A stretch of 6,460 nt of DNA from Lachnospiraceae bacterium UBA1258. GTDB lineage: Bacteria > Bacillota > Clostridia > Lachnospirales > Lachnospiraceae. The stretch is taken from NCBI GenBank assembly GCA_002308235.1, contig DBVS01000114.1:1-6460 (forward strand). Reading direction: 5' to 3'. The position numbers were made by a program, and so were the translations under genes. Below, one piece after another: positions 1-5,828 of the stretch. Position 1 is the first letter of the stretch, and every line of letters begins with the position of its first letter. The notes below the pieces were generated by a model. It was not told where the DNA came from, searched no databases, and was given only the letters and a program-made list of their open reading frames with translations.

Positions 1-473
1 CCGACGGCGGAGTATCGGACATGACCTGGATGAGAGCTTCCGCTTCCATGCCCCTTGTTTCAAGGATCGTGGAAACCGAGGGCTTACAGCTTCTTGACGG
101 CGGAATTGCGGATTCGGTTCCTTATCGCTTCATGGAAAAAGAAGGATACAACAGAAACGTTATCATCCTTACCCAGCCCGCAGGCTACAGAAAATCGAAG
201 AACAAGCTTCTTCCCTTAATGAAGATAGTGCTTCGCAAATACCCGGCTTTGTTACGTGCCATGGGAAAACGTCAGGATATGTACAACAAGCAGATGCGGG
301 GTATCGAAAAGCGGGAGAAGGAGGGCACTTCCTTTGTCATAAGACCGCCTCATGACCTTGGTATCGGCAGGACCGAAAACGATCCCGCCAAGCTTCAGGA
401 AGTGTATGATATCGGCCGTGCAGAGGGCTTGAGAGTTCTCGATTCGCTCAAGGAATTCCTCGCGAAAGAATAA
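1..473 (+). CDS. Patatin-like phospholipase family protein, C-terminal part (5' end outside window)
   Basis: The reading frame is open from the first bases of the window (first full codon at 3), so this is the 3' end of a longer gene and the ATG at 21 is not its start. About 156 residues are visible. The segment WMRASASMPLVSR followed by LLDGGIADSVP is characteristic of the bacterial patatin-like (YjjU-type) family. The Asp of DGG (codon at 96-98) is the expected acid of the Ser-Asp catalytic dyad; the GxSxG serine motif would lie upstream and cannot be seen. Family members hydrolyse acyl esters of lipids; the substrate here is unknown. The C-terminal half is basic and then ends in a helical tail (KLQEVYDIGRAEGLRVLDSL), usual for this family. 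The stop is TAA at 471-473. No convincing terminator hairpin follows. The family assignment is strong; enzymatic activity is inferred from the family only. Confidence 0.9.
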   Translation, partial: DGGVSDMTWMRASASMPLVSRIVETEGLQLLDGGIADSVPYRFMEKEGYNRNVIILTQPAGYRKSKNKLLPLMKIVLRKYPALLRAMGKRQDMYNKQMRGIEKREKEGTSFVIRPPHDLGIGRTENDPAKLQEVYDIGRAEGLRVLDSLKEFLAKE

Positions 474-518
474 AAATCGATATGATTGCGAATAGTTTGC
501 TAAATTTTATGCTTTTTA

Positions 519-547
519 TGGAAATGTTAATACAATTATGGTATTAT
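519..547 (+). promoter_or_regulatory. Candidate vegetative promoter for the EAL-like/HDOD gene
   Basis: The -10 box TATTAT (542-547) is preceded directly by TGG (539-541), giving an extended -10. A weak -35 box TGGAAA (519-524) sits 17 bp upstream. Transcription would begin near 554, leaving a leader of roughly 25 bases with the Shine-Dalgarno GGAGG at 567-571. The -35 matches consensus at only four of six positions, so the call rests mainly on the extended -10 and the position just upstream of the gene. The stretch 474-577 is otherwise AT-rich and shows nothing else I can support. Confidence 0.5.
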
Positions 548-577
548 GACTAAGATGACATATTACGGAGGTTTGGC

Positions 578-1807
578 ATGTTTGCAACACTGATACCTTT
601 ATTTGACGATGAAATGGCAGTTGGGGCATTTTCTTTGTTCGCGCAGAAGGAGAACTATCTCCTGAAGCCTAATCTTATCGGTACCGGAAGTTTTGACGGA
701 GCAGGCAGGATCGACGGCCTTGAGGTTATCGAGAGTACCGGCATCAATACGCTTTCGGCAGACAAAGATATCTTTGTTTCCGTAACGGGTGTTTCCCTGT
801 TTGCGGACATTAAAGAACAGTGTAAAGCACCTGCGGAGAGGATTGTCATTCTTCTCGACAACACCGTAAAGCCTGAGGAAATGTACATCAAGCGTATCGA
901 CGAGCTTGCAGCCCTCGGGTACAGGTTCGCCATCAGAAAGCTCCTTGTTTCCGATTTTGAAAACTACAGGGAGATAATCAAGCGTCTTTCCTACATTTTC
1001 CTTGATTACAAGCGTATTGACATTTCAAAGGGCAAGATTTATTTTTCGAAGCTTTATCCGAATCTTAAGCTGGTTGCCCTTAACATAGAATCCATGGAAG
1101 TTTATGAGAAGTTAAAGGCAGAGACCGGATACGTGCTCTACGAAGGAAGTTTCTACAGACTTCCCGTCAAGAAGGGTTCGAAGGGTGAGATAGCGCCCGT
1201 TAAAATGAACTACATCGAACTCCTTAACATCGTAAACGATGAGGACTTCGATCTTACCAAGGCTGCAGACATCATCGGCCGCGATACGGCGCTGGTCGTA
1301 TCACTCCTTGAGATGGTTAACAAGATGACCGTCAACAACGGTATCACCACCATCAGACATGCGGCGGCCATGCTTGGACAGAAGGAACTTAAAAAGTGGA
1401 TCAACACGGCGGTTACCGAGAAACTCTGTGAGGACAGACCCAGCGAAGTTACGAGAGTATCCCTTATCAGAGCAAAGTTCGCGGAAAACCTGGCGCCCCT
1501 TTTCGATATGGGCGGCCTTTCACAGGAACTTTTCCTTATGGGACTGTTCTCTGTGCTTGATCTTATCCTTGACAAGCCCATGTCCGAAGCCCTTAACATG
1601 GTCAAGGTTTCAAAGCAGATTGAAAGCGCACTCCTTAAGAACGAAGGAGATTTCGCTACGGTGCTTGATTTCGTTAAGAACTATGAAGCCGCAAACTGGT
1701 CGGAGATTTCCAGACTCCTTATAGTGGAAAACATGGATATGGACACCGTTTACGATGCATATCTTGAGACCCTTAAGTGGTTCAGGGATTTGTTCTCTAC
1801 GCCTTGA
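578..1807 (+). CDS. EAL-like/HDOD two-domain signalling protein, EAL half degenerate
   Basis: This 409-aa protein has the architecture of YuxH-type EAL-HDOD proteins. Residues 1-198 match the EAL fold in outline: YRFAIRKL (115-122) sits where active enzymes have a GYxxALDDFG-like segment, FLDYKRIDI (141-149) corresponds to the 'xxIKID' strand, and YVLYEGSFYRLP (185-196) corresponds to the terminal 'QGYxFSxP' motif. The EAL signature and the metal-binding DDFG acids are absent, so c-di-GMP hydrolysis is very unlikely. Residues 205 to about 400 look like HDOD: YIELLNIVNDEDFDL, then a helix ending SLLEMVN, then TTIRHAAAMLGQKELKKWI (257-275), the family's typical core. The likely role is non-enzymatic signalling or protein interaction, cytoplasmic since no signal or membrane segment is seen. 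GGAGG at 567-571, 6 nt before the ATG, supports the start. The gene appears monocistronic, with its own promoter and a terminator after the TGA at 1805-1807. Confidence 0.88.
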   Translation: MFATLIPLFDDEMAVGAFSLFAQKENYLLKPNLIGTGSFDGAGRIDGLEVIESTGINTLSADKDIFVSVTGVSLFADIKEQCKAPAERIVILLDNTVKPEEMYIKRIDELAALGYRFAIRKLLVSDFENYREIIKRLSYIFLDYKRIDISKGKIYFSKLYPNLKLVALNIESMEVYEKLKAETGYVLYEGSFYRLPVKKGSKGEIAPVKMNYIELLNIVNDEDFDLTKAADIIGRDTALVVSLLEMVNKMTVNNGITTIRHAAAMLGQKELKKWINTAVTEKLCEDRPSEVTRVSLIRAKFAENLAPLFDMGGLSQELFLMGLFSVLDLILDKPMSEALNMVKVSKQIESALLKNEGDFATVLDFVKNYEAANWSEISRLLIVENMDMDTVYDAYLETLKWFRDLFSTP

Positions 1808-1833
1808 CGTTAAATACAATAAAGACTTAAAAT
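1804..1833 (+). promoter_or_regulatory. Candidate promoter for the metallophosphoesterase gene, overlapping stop codon and terminator
   Basis: The -35 box TTGACG (1804-1809, five of six consensus bases) covers the TGA stop of the preceding gene. The -10 box TAAAAT (1828-1833, five of six) follows after an 18-bp spacer. The expected start of transcription is near 1840, inside the left arm of the terminator hairpin. The 27 bases between the T-tract and the metallophosphoesterase start are too short for a separate promoter, which makes this the best candidate. No TGn extension is present. Confidence 0.55.
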
Positions 1834-1870
1834 AAATCGTCGGATACATTTCCGGCGATTTATTGTTTTT
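1831..1870 (+). terminator. Rho-independent terminator after the EAL-like/HDOD gene
   Basis: A 13-bp stem is formed by AATAAATCGTCGG (1831-1843) and CCGGCGATTTATT (1852-1864). It has one G-T pair and an 8-nt loop (1844-1851), and is followed by G and five T residues (1865-1870). The stem is GC-rich towards the loop and AT-rich at the base. It starts 23 bases after the upstream stop codon. Confidence 0.85.
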
Positions 1871-1887
1871 GCCGAAAATACAGACAT

Positions 1888-1893
1888 GGGAGG
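1888..1893 (+). promoter_or_regulatory. Ribosome binding site that decides the metallophosphoesterase start
   Basis: GGGAGG lies 4 nt before the ATG at 1898 and directly overlaps the in-frame ATG at 1886. A start at 1886 would have no Shine-Dalgarno upstream of it. The 1898 start also gives a typical membrane-anchor N-terminus (MKKFLKILG). Confidence 0.7.
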
Positions 1894-1897
1894 CCCT

Positions 1898-3226
1898 ATG
1901 AAAAAATTCTTAAAGATCCTTGGCATAGTTCTCGGCTCACTTGTTGCGATCTATCTGATTATCTTTGTGATCAATGTGTGCTGCAATACGGCACTTCGTA
2001 ATTATATCAAATCCTTTGACAAAGTTGATTATTCAGGCGTCAATCGCGTGGTCCCCGTTAAGGAAGACGGTTTTTATACCTTTAAAACGGACGGGGAATT
2101 AAAGATCATGACCATCACGGATATCCATATCGGCGGCGGTTTCTGGACCTTTAAGAAAGACAAGAAGGCCATTTACGAGATCATGTTAATGCTGCAGGCC
2201 GAAAAGCCCGATTTGGTAATTTTGGGAGGCGATAACGTATATGCTGTGCCGGGTCCCGGTTACGGCGGCGGTTTTACCTTTAACAACAAAATGGTGGCAA
2301 AGACCGTGGCAACCCTTTTCAATCACGCAGGGGTTTATTTTTCCACCGTTTTAGGCAATCACGACACCGAAGCCTTTGACTATGCAAGGCGGGCGGAGAT
2401 CGGGAAACATTATGCAAGCGATAAGTTTGAATATTCCATCTTTGAATCCATGTATACCGACAAGGATGCAAAGACAATCCCTTCCGTTTCAAACCAGTTC
2501 ATCCTGGTAAAGAACACTGCGGGAAAAATCACGAAGATCCTTCTTTTGATAGACTCAAACGATTACGTGGACACGTCCATCATGTCTTCCATCAAACAGC
2601 GTTACGACGTTATACATGACGCACAGGTGGATTGGGCTGCGGGCGTCATTAAGGACCTTTCGAAAAAAGAAGGACTTCCGGACGGCGAATACTTAAAGAC
2701 CCTGCTTTTCCTGCACATTCCCGTGGGAGAGTACAGAGTCGCTCTTGATGAACTCATTGAGGAAGTTAAGGATGAAAAAGGAAACGTAACCGCCTACGTT
2801 CAAAGGGAAAACCCGGGTCCCGACACGGAATACGTTTCGGGAGTATGGGCGGATGACAAGGTTTATTACGGCGGCTTAAACAACGGCATCGAGCCTGCAA
2901 AGGAAGATAAGCTTTTCGAGGTTCTTTGTGATGAAATGCACAGTGTGGAAGCCATGTTTTGCGGACACGATCACTTAAACAATGCGGTGGTCAGATATAA
3001 GGGGGTTCTGCTTTCCTACAATTATTCCGTGGATAATATCGCTTACAAGGGAATTCATGAGGCAGGCCTTCAGAGGGGTGCGACCCTCATAAGCTTAAGC
3101 TCCGACGGAAGCTATACCATAGAGCATAAGAATGCATATCTTGATTATGGGGTTCCCACGGATACTTTCTTTAATGTCTACACGGATCACGAGCTTCATC
3201 CCGAGTGGTTAAGGACCGTAGAGTAA
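1898..3226 (+). CDS. Membrane-anchored calcineurin-like metallophosphoesterase
   Basis: This 442-aa protein carries the full motif set of the calcineurin-like metallophosphoesterase superfamily: D75-x-H77 in TITDIHIGG, GGDN (110-113), GNHD (153-156), a single metal-ligand-type His in FLHIP (H273), and GHDH (356-359). These are expected to bind a two-metal centre that hydrolyses phosphoesters. The arrangement with a long insert before the late His resembles the Dcr2/purple-acid-phosphatase-like branch, but the substrate cannot be read from the sequence. Residues 4-27 form a hydrophobic segment after MKK, with no clear cleavage site, so the enzyme is most likely anchored with its catalytic domain outside the membrane. 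The start at 1898 is preferred to an in-frame ATG at 1886 because the Shine-Dalgarno GGGAGG covers 1888-1893. It is flanked by a terminator upstream and a new promoter downstream, so it is probably transcribed alone. I see no clear hairpin terminator after its TAA. Confidence 0.92.
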   Translation: MKKFLKILGIVLGSLVAIYLIIFVINVCCNTALRNYIKSFDKVDYSGVNRVVPVKEDGFYTFKTDGELKIMTITDIHIGGGFWTFKKDKKAIYEIMLMLQAEKPDLVILGGDNVYAVPGPGYGGGFTFNNKMVAKTVATLFNHAGVYFSTVLGNHDTEAFDYARRAEIGKHYASDKFEYSIFESMYTDKDAKTIPSVSNQFILVKNTAGKITKILLLIDSNDYVDTSIMSSIKQRYDVIHDAQVDWAAGVIKDLSKKEGLPDGEYLKTLLFLHIPVGEYRVALDELIEEVKDEKGNVTAYVQRENPGPDTEYVSGVWADDKVYYGGLNNGIEPAKEDKLFEVLCDEMHSVEAMFCGHDHLNNAVVRYKGVLLSYNYSVDNIAYKGIHEAGLQRGATLISLSSDGSYTIEHKNAYLDYGVPTDTFFNVYTDHELHPEWLRTVE

Positions 3227-3255
3227 GGCTGAGCTTGTGTAACATTTGCTTTTTG

Positions 3256-3284
3256 TTGAAAAATGATTTTCTTGATGATAAAAT
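3256..3284 (+). promoter_or_regulatory. Strong vegetative promoter of the zinc-ribbon operon
   Basis: TTGAAA (3256-3261) and TAAAAT (3279-3284) are separated by exactly 17 bp. TGA at 3276-3278 supplies an extended -10. Transcription should start near 3291, giving a leader of about 30 bases before the ATG at 3324. Each hexamer matches consensus at five of six positions. The five following genes have gaps of 18 to 36 bases with no terminator visible, so this promoter probably serves them all. Confidence 0.75.
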
Positions 3285-3312
3285 ATATGCGCATTGTTTG
3301 AAGAAGAGAAAC

Positions 3313-3317
3313 AGGAG
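3313..3317 (+). promoter_or_regulatory. Ribosome binding site that sets the start of the first operon gene
   Basis: AGGAG lies 6 nt before the ATG at 3324. The frame is open further upstream to a TTG at 3294, but that codon lies practically at the predicted transcription start and has no room for a ribosome site, so 3324 is the better start. Confidence 0.75.
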
Positions 3318-3323
3318 AATCAT

Positions 3324-3647
3324 ATGAGTGATATGGACAATCTTCTGGCATTAAAGAGAATGCTGGAGAAAAAGGATGAGGAAGAAGCATCCGAAATGAT
3401 GGACACCGAGAAACGCTTTATCGCCGATGCGACCAAAGCATATCTTGGAAAGAACACACCCGTTACCGGGATTCAGGGGTATGATCCGGAAGCAATGATC
3501 GCATTTTTGGAACTTCCGCCTGCGGAAGTGCAGAATAAGATGGGTGGCGAGTGGCTTTCCATGCCGCTTGACAAATTTGAAATCCTTGCCTACACGGTAG
3601 ACAAAAAAATCAAGAAATCTACGGCTTTACTTGATTGGAAATCATAA
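3324..3647 (+). CDS. Hypothetical protein, 107 aa, first gene of the zinc-ribbon operon
   Basis: I do not recognise this protein. It is small and highly charged. Residues about 1-40 (MSDMDNLLALKRMLEKKDEEEASEMM onward) are likely a long amphipathic helix, rich in Glu, Lys and Met. A middle section with Pro and Gly (KNTPVTGIQGYDPEAMIAFLELPP) and a mixed C-terminal half (EWLSMPLDKFEILAYTVDKKIKK) suggest a small folded domain. There is no cysteine, signal peptide or membrane segment, so it should be cytoplasmic. It follows a strong promoter and a good ribosome site, and the next gene starts 18 bases after its stop. That makes it a real gene and probably a functional partner of the proteins downstream. 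No function is proposed. Confidence 0.8.
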   Translation: MSDMDNLLALKRMLEKKDEEEASEMMDTEKRFIADATKAYLGKNTPVTGIQGYDPEAMIAFLELPPAEVQNKMGGEWLSMPLDKFEILAYTVDKKIKKSTALLDWKS

Positions 3648-3665
3648 GAGAATGGGAATCGGGAC

Positions 3666-4040
3666 ATGGTAAATACCGACAGAATATACTGGGAGCTTCT
3701 GAACAATGAAATCCGGAAGGTCTCGGTAGATAAGTCAAGGCAGCAAACCGTGATATCCACCAGATTCAGGACCATACAGAACGAGATGAGATTCACGGGA
3801 GTTACCTGGTCCGATAATCTTGAGCTTATGACGGGATGTTTGCTTAATTATGTGCAGGAAATAACTGCGGAAACATTTACGGGAGCCGTTAAAGAGCGGT
3901 TTGAAAAGCTGTTTAATGGCGATTTTTCTTTGGAAAATCTTAAAGAAGAAGGGCGTGTACTCTTTAAAATCGTCTGTGACAGAAATCAGATCGAGTTTTT
4001 TATCATTGCAGCCAAACTTTCGATCTGTATCAATGAATAG
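3666..4040 (+). CDS. Hypothetical protein, 124 aa, second gene of the zinc-ribbon operon
   Basis: I do not recognise this protein. It is predicted mostly helical, with an N-terminal basic stretch (EIRKVSVDKSRQQTVISTRFRTIQNEMRF) and a C-terminal half alternating charged and hydrophobic residues (AVKERFEKLFNG, EFFIIAAKLSICINE). It has three cysteines, at scattered positions that do not form a CxxC pair, so it has no zinc ribbon. No signal peptide or true membrane helix is seen; FFIIAAKLSICI is hydrophobic but short. It starts 18 bases after the preceding stop. The Shine-Dalgarno is weak (GGGA-like bases just upstream), unlike its neighbours, which suggests translation partly coupled to the gene before it. 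The stop is TAG at 4038-4040. Being real is supported by the tight operon spacing and the absence of a competing frame. Confidence 0.75.
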   Translation: MVNTDRIYWELLNNEIRKVSVDKSRQQTVISTRFRTIQNEMRFTGVTWSDNLELMTGCLLNYVQEITAETFTGAVKERFEKLFNGDFSLENLKEEGRVLFKIVCDRNQIEFFIIAAKLSICINE

Positions 4041-4076
4041 GCGCTTTTTCTTTATATAAAACAGGAGGTCTGTAAA

Positions 4077-4526
4077 ATGGGTTTTTTTGACGGCGTTAAA
4101 GGGGGACAGACAGTCAACCCCGAACTGGCTGAGTGCCAGAAGAAAATGAACGATCTTGTAAAGGAAAAAGCAGAGCTTGTTTCCATCCTCGGTAATCTGT
4201 ACTTAAAGAACAATACCGTGGAATCAAGCGTCGGCACACCTTATGAAGAGGTTATGAAGAGCATCGCGGGAAACGCCGATGCCTACAAACTTGCCGAGAA
4301 GAGATTCCTTTTCATTCAGGGCAGAAGAAAGTGCGAATATTGCGGAAACGTTCTTCCCGCAGATTCGGGCTTCTGTAATAAATGCGGCCAAAAGCTCGAG
4401 CCTTTGTTCGAGCAGGCAAATGCGGCAGCACCCGCACAATCTGCCGAGAAAGTTTGCCCCACATGCGGAGCAAAGATCGCACCCGGCGGATCATTCTGCG
4501 GTGTATGCGGTACCAAAATAAGTTAA
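4077..4526 (+). CDS. Soluble protein with N-terminal helix and two zinc ribbons
   Basis: This 149-aa protein has a likely helical or coiled-coil section at residues 15-45 (PELAECQKKMNDLVKEKAELVSIL), a less regular middle with another helix near 55-80, and two zinc ribbons. The first uses C86, C89, C100 and C103; the second uses C127, C130, C141 and C144. Both have the spacing C-x2-C-x10-C-x2-C and the sub-pattern CGxx...FCxxCG, as in zinc_ribbon_2/DZR-type domains. They are joined by an Ala/Gln-rich linker (about 110-125). There is no membrane segment, so the protein should be cytoplasmic. Such ribbons usually bind structural zinc and mediate protein or nucleic acid contacts; which applies here is unknown. 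AGGAGG at 4063-4068, 8 nt before the ATG, supports the start. It sits 36 bases after the gene upstream and 18 bases before the next zinc-ribbon gene. Confidence 0.85.
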   Translation: MGFFDGVKGGQTVNPELAECQKKMNDLVKEKAELVSILGNLYLKNNTVESSVGTPYEEVMKSIAGNADAYKLAEKRFLFIQGRRKCEYCGNVLPADSGFCNKCGQKLEPLFEQANAAAPAQSAEKVCPTCGAKIAPGGSFCGVCGTKIS

Positions 4527-4544
4527 TCATAGGGGGATATTCAA

Positions 4545-5810
4545 ATGTTTTGTGGTAATTGCGGCAGCAAAGTTGATGACAATTATTCTTTTTGCCCCAA
4601 CTGCGGGCAGAAAGTCGTAAGAATCAGTAATCCTGCACCTGCGGCACCTGCAGAGGAGCCGGTACCTGCACCTGAGGCAGCACCTGAGGCTGAGGTAACA
4701 CCCGAGGTAACGCCTGAGGCAGCACCTTTAGAGGAAAAAGCAGCGGAAGTTACACCCGAAGTTGAGGTTTCGGCGCCCGCAGAGGAGTCTGCACCCGTAG
4801 CAGAGGCAGCGCCTGCAGAGGAGCCCGCACCCGCACCGGAGGCAGCACCGATTCATGAAGAGGCACCGTCGCCCGTAAATCCTTACGTGGTTCCCGAACC
4901 TGCGAAGGCAGAAAAGCCCGTGAAGGAAGCCAAGGCTCCGAAAGAGCCCAAAGCACCCAAGGCAGCTAAGGAAAAGGCGAAGGGACACAACGGACTTGCG
5001 GGATTCTTTACCGTTTTATCCGTAGTATTTGCATTTTTGCTTATTTTGCTTCTTACCCTTCGTGGAACTTTTTCGGAAAAGGCCATTACAGACGCCTTTA
5101 AGAGCGGTGATTATACCAAATACGAGATAGGTTCCTTTGTAGATGAGGATTCCGATTTTACCGTATTTGATTATGCGGATCAGAAATTCTTTAACGGAGT
5201 TCTGGGTGAGGACGAAATTGCAGGTCTTCTTAAATCCAAGGAAATGAGAAACTGGATCTCCGAAAAAGCCTGGAGATATGTTGACGATTTCCTTAACAAC
5301 ACCGGAAGGGGCGAGATTAAGGCAAAGGATATGGAGAAACTTCAGGAGATCATCCGCGACAGGACGGGCATGCCCATTTCAGTCGATTTCTCCGACAAAG
5401 CGCTTAAAGACGCCAGCGTTTCAAACATCCTTGAGAACGCCGAAATCCCTCTTATGGATCTGATAAGATTTGCTTTATCCTTTACCAGTGTTATAATCCT
5501 CGGAGCCGTTGTGGCAGTATTGGTGATTCTCGCCTTTGTTGTTTCGGGAAAGAGAATAATGCAGAGATTTATCTATCCCGGACTTACTGCACTTATCAGC
5601 GGTATTTTGGGTCTTGCGGTAGCCGGCGGACTCTTCTTCGGTGCGAAGGTCTTTCTTCGTTCGGCCTTTGACATCGAATCATCATTTATCAATAAGATAC
5701 TTATTATGCCCATGAGCCTTAACGCACTTCTGTACGGCGGAATTGCTGCGGCTGCAGGTATCGTTTTCATAGTATTGAGCGCTTTGTTCAGAAAGAAAAA
5801 CGCGGCATAA
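4545..5810 (+). CDS. Four-helix membrane protein with N-terminal zinc ribbon and Pro/Ala/Glu-rich linker
   Basis: This 421-aa protein opens directly with a zinc ribbon (C3, C6, C17, C20; C-x2-C-x10-C-x2-C). Residues 30-120 are a low-complexity Pro/Ala/Glu/Val stretch, and 121-147 are Lys/Pro/Ala/Glu-rich. Membrane helices are predicted at about 151-173, 307-334, 346-369 and 394-415. Between the first two lies a 130-residue polar domain (about 174-306), which should be outside the cell if the ribbon end is cytoplasmic. Lys/Arg residues just before the first helix, in the 335-341 loop (GKRIMQR) and at the C-terminus (RKK) fit the positive-inside rule for this topology. I do not recognise the outside domain. 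Zinc-ribbon membrane proteins are common in Firmicutes, TcaA/YvbJ-like ones among them, but this topology differs from those. AGGGGG at 4531-4536, 8 nt upstream, supports the ATG. The next gene starts 18 bases after the TAA. Confidence 0.88.
   Translation: MFCGNCGSKVDDNYSFCPNCGQKVVRISNPAPAAPAEEPVPAPEAAPEAEVTPEVTPEAAPLEEKAAEVTPEVEVSAPAEESAPVAEAAPAEEPAPAPEAAPIHEEAPSPVNPYVVPEPAKAEKPVKEAKAPKEPKAPKAAKEKAKGHNGLAGFFTVLSVVFAFLLILLLTLRGTFSEKAITDAFKSGDYTKYEIGSFVDEDSDFTVFDYADQKFFNGVLGEDEIAGLLKSKEMRNWISEKAWRYVDDFLNNTGRGEIKAKDMEKLQEIIRDRTGMPISVDFSDKALKDASVSNILENAEIPLMDLIRFALSFTSVIILGAVVAVLVILAFVVSGKRIMQRFIYPGLTALISGILGLAVAGGLFFGAKVFLRSAFDIESSFINKILIMPMSLNALLYGGIAAAAGIVFIVLSALFRKKNAA
4632..4985 (+). repeat. 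Coding low-complexity region with imperfect Pro/Ala/Glu repeats
   Basis: This encodes residues 30-147 of the four-helix zinc-ribbon protein. The segment is built from irregular units such as PAEEP, PEAAP, TPEV and PAPEAAP. A 13-residue unit, PAEEPVPAPEAAP, occurs at 35-47 (4647-4685) and recurs with one substitution at 90-102 (4812-4850). From residue 121 the composition switches to Lys-rich units (KEAKAPKEPKAPKAAKEKAK), giving an acidic section followed by a basic section next to the membrane. It is likely an extended, disordered cytoplasmic tether between the ribbon and the first membrane helix. Confidence 0.85.
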
Positions 5811-5828
5811 CTTTTTTGGAGGTTTAAT

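Noticed and set aside
1210..1605. 131-codon minus-strand open frame
   Set aside because: It lies entirely inside the EAL-like/HDOD gene, antisense, and has no protein motif.
1886..1897. In-frame upstream ATG for the metallophosphoesterase
   Set aside because: The Shine-Dalgarno GGGAGG overlaps this codon, so it must serve the ATG at 1898; nothing suitable lies upstream of 1886.
3227..3255. Terminator after the metallophosphoesterase gene
   Set aside because: I looked for a stem before the T-rich stretch at 3250-3254 and found no convincing pairing, so none is annotated.
3294..3323. TTG start extending the first operon gene by ten codons
   Set aside because: It sits at the predicted transcription start with no room for a ribosome site; AGGAG at 3313-3317 points to the ATG at 3324.
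4051..4060. Perfect palindrome TTTATATAAA before the two-ribbon gene, possible -10 or operator
   Set aside because: No acceptable -35 box lies 16-18 bp upstream, and short AT palindromes are expected by chance in AT-rich gaps.
4728..4988. Cys/Arg/Leu-rich minus-strand open frame
   Set aside because: It is the antisense reading of the GC-rich Pro/Ala/Glu repeat region, where stop codons are rare by composition.
5803..5818. T-tract between the last two zinc-ribbon genes, possible terminator
   Set aside because: There is no GC-containing stem before the six T residues; the next gene's ribosome site follows directly.
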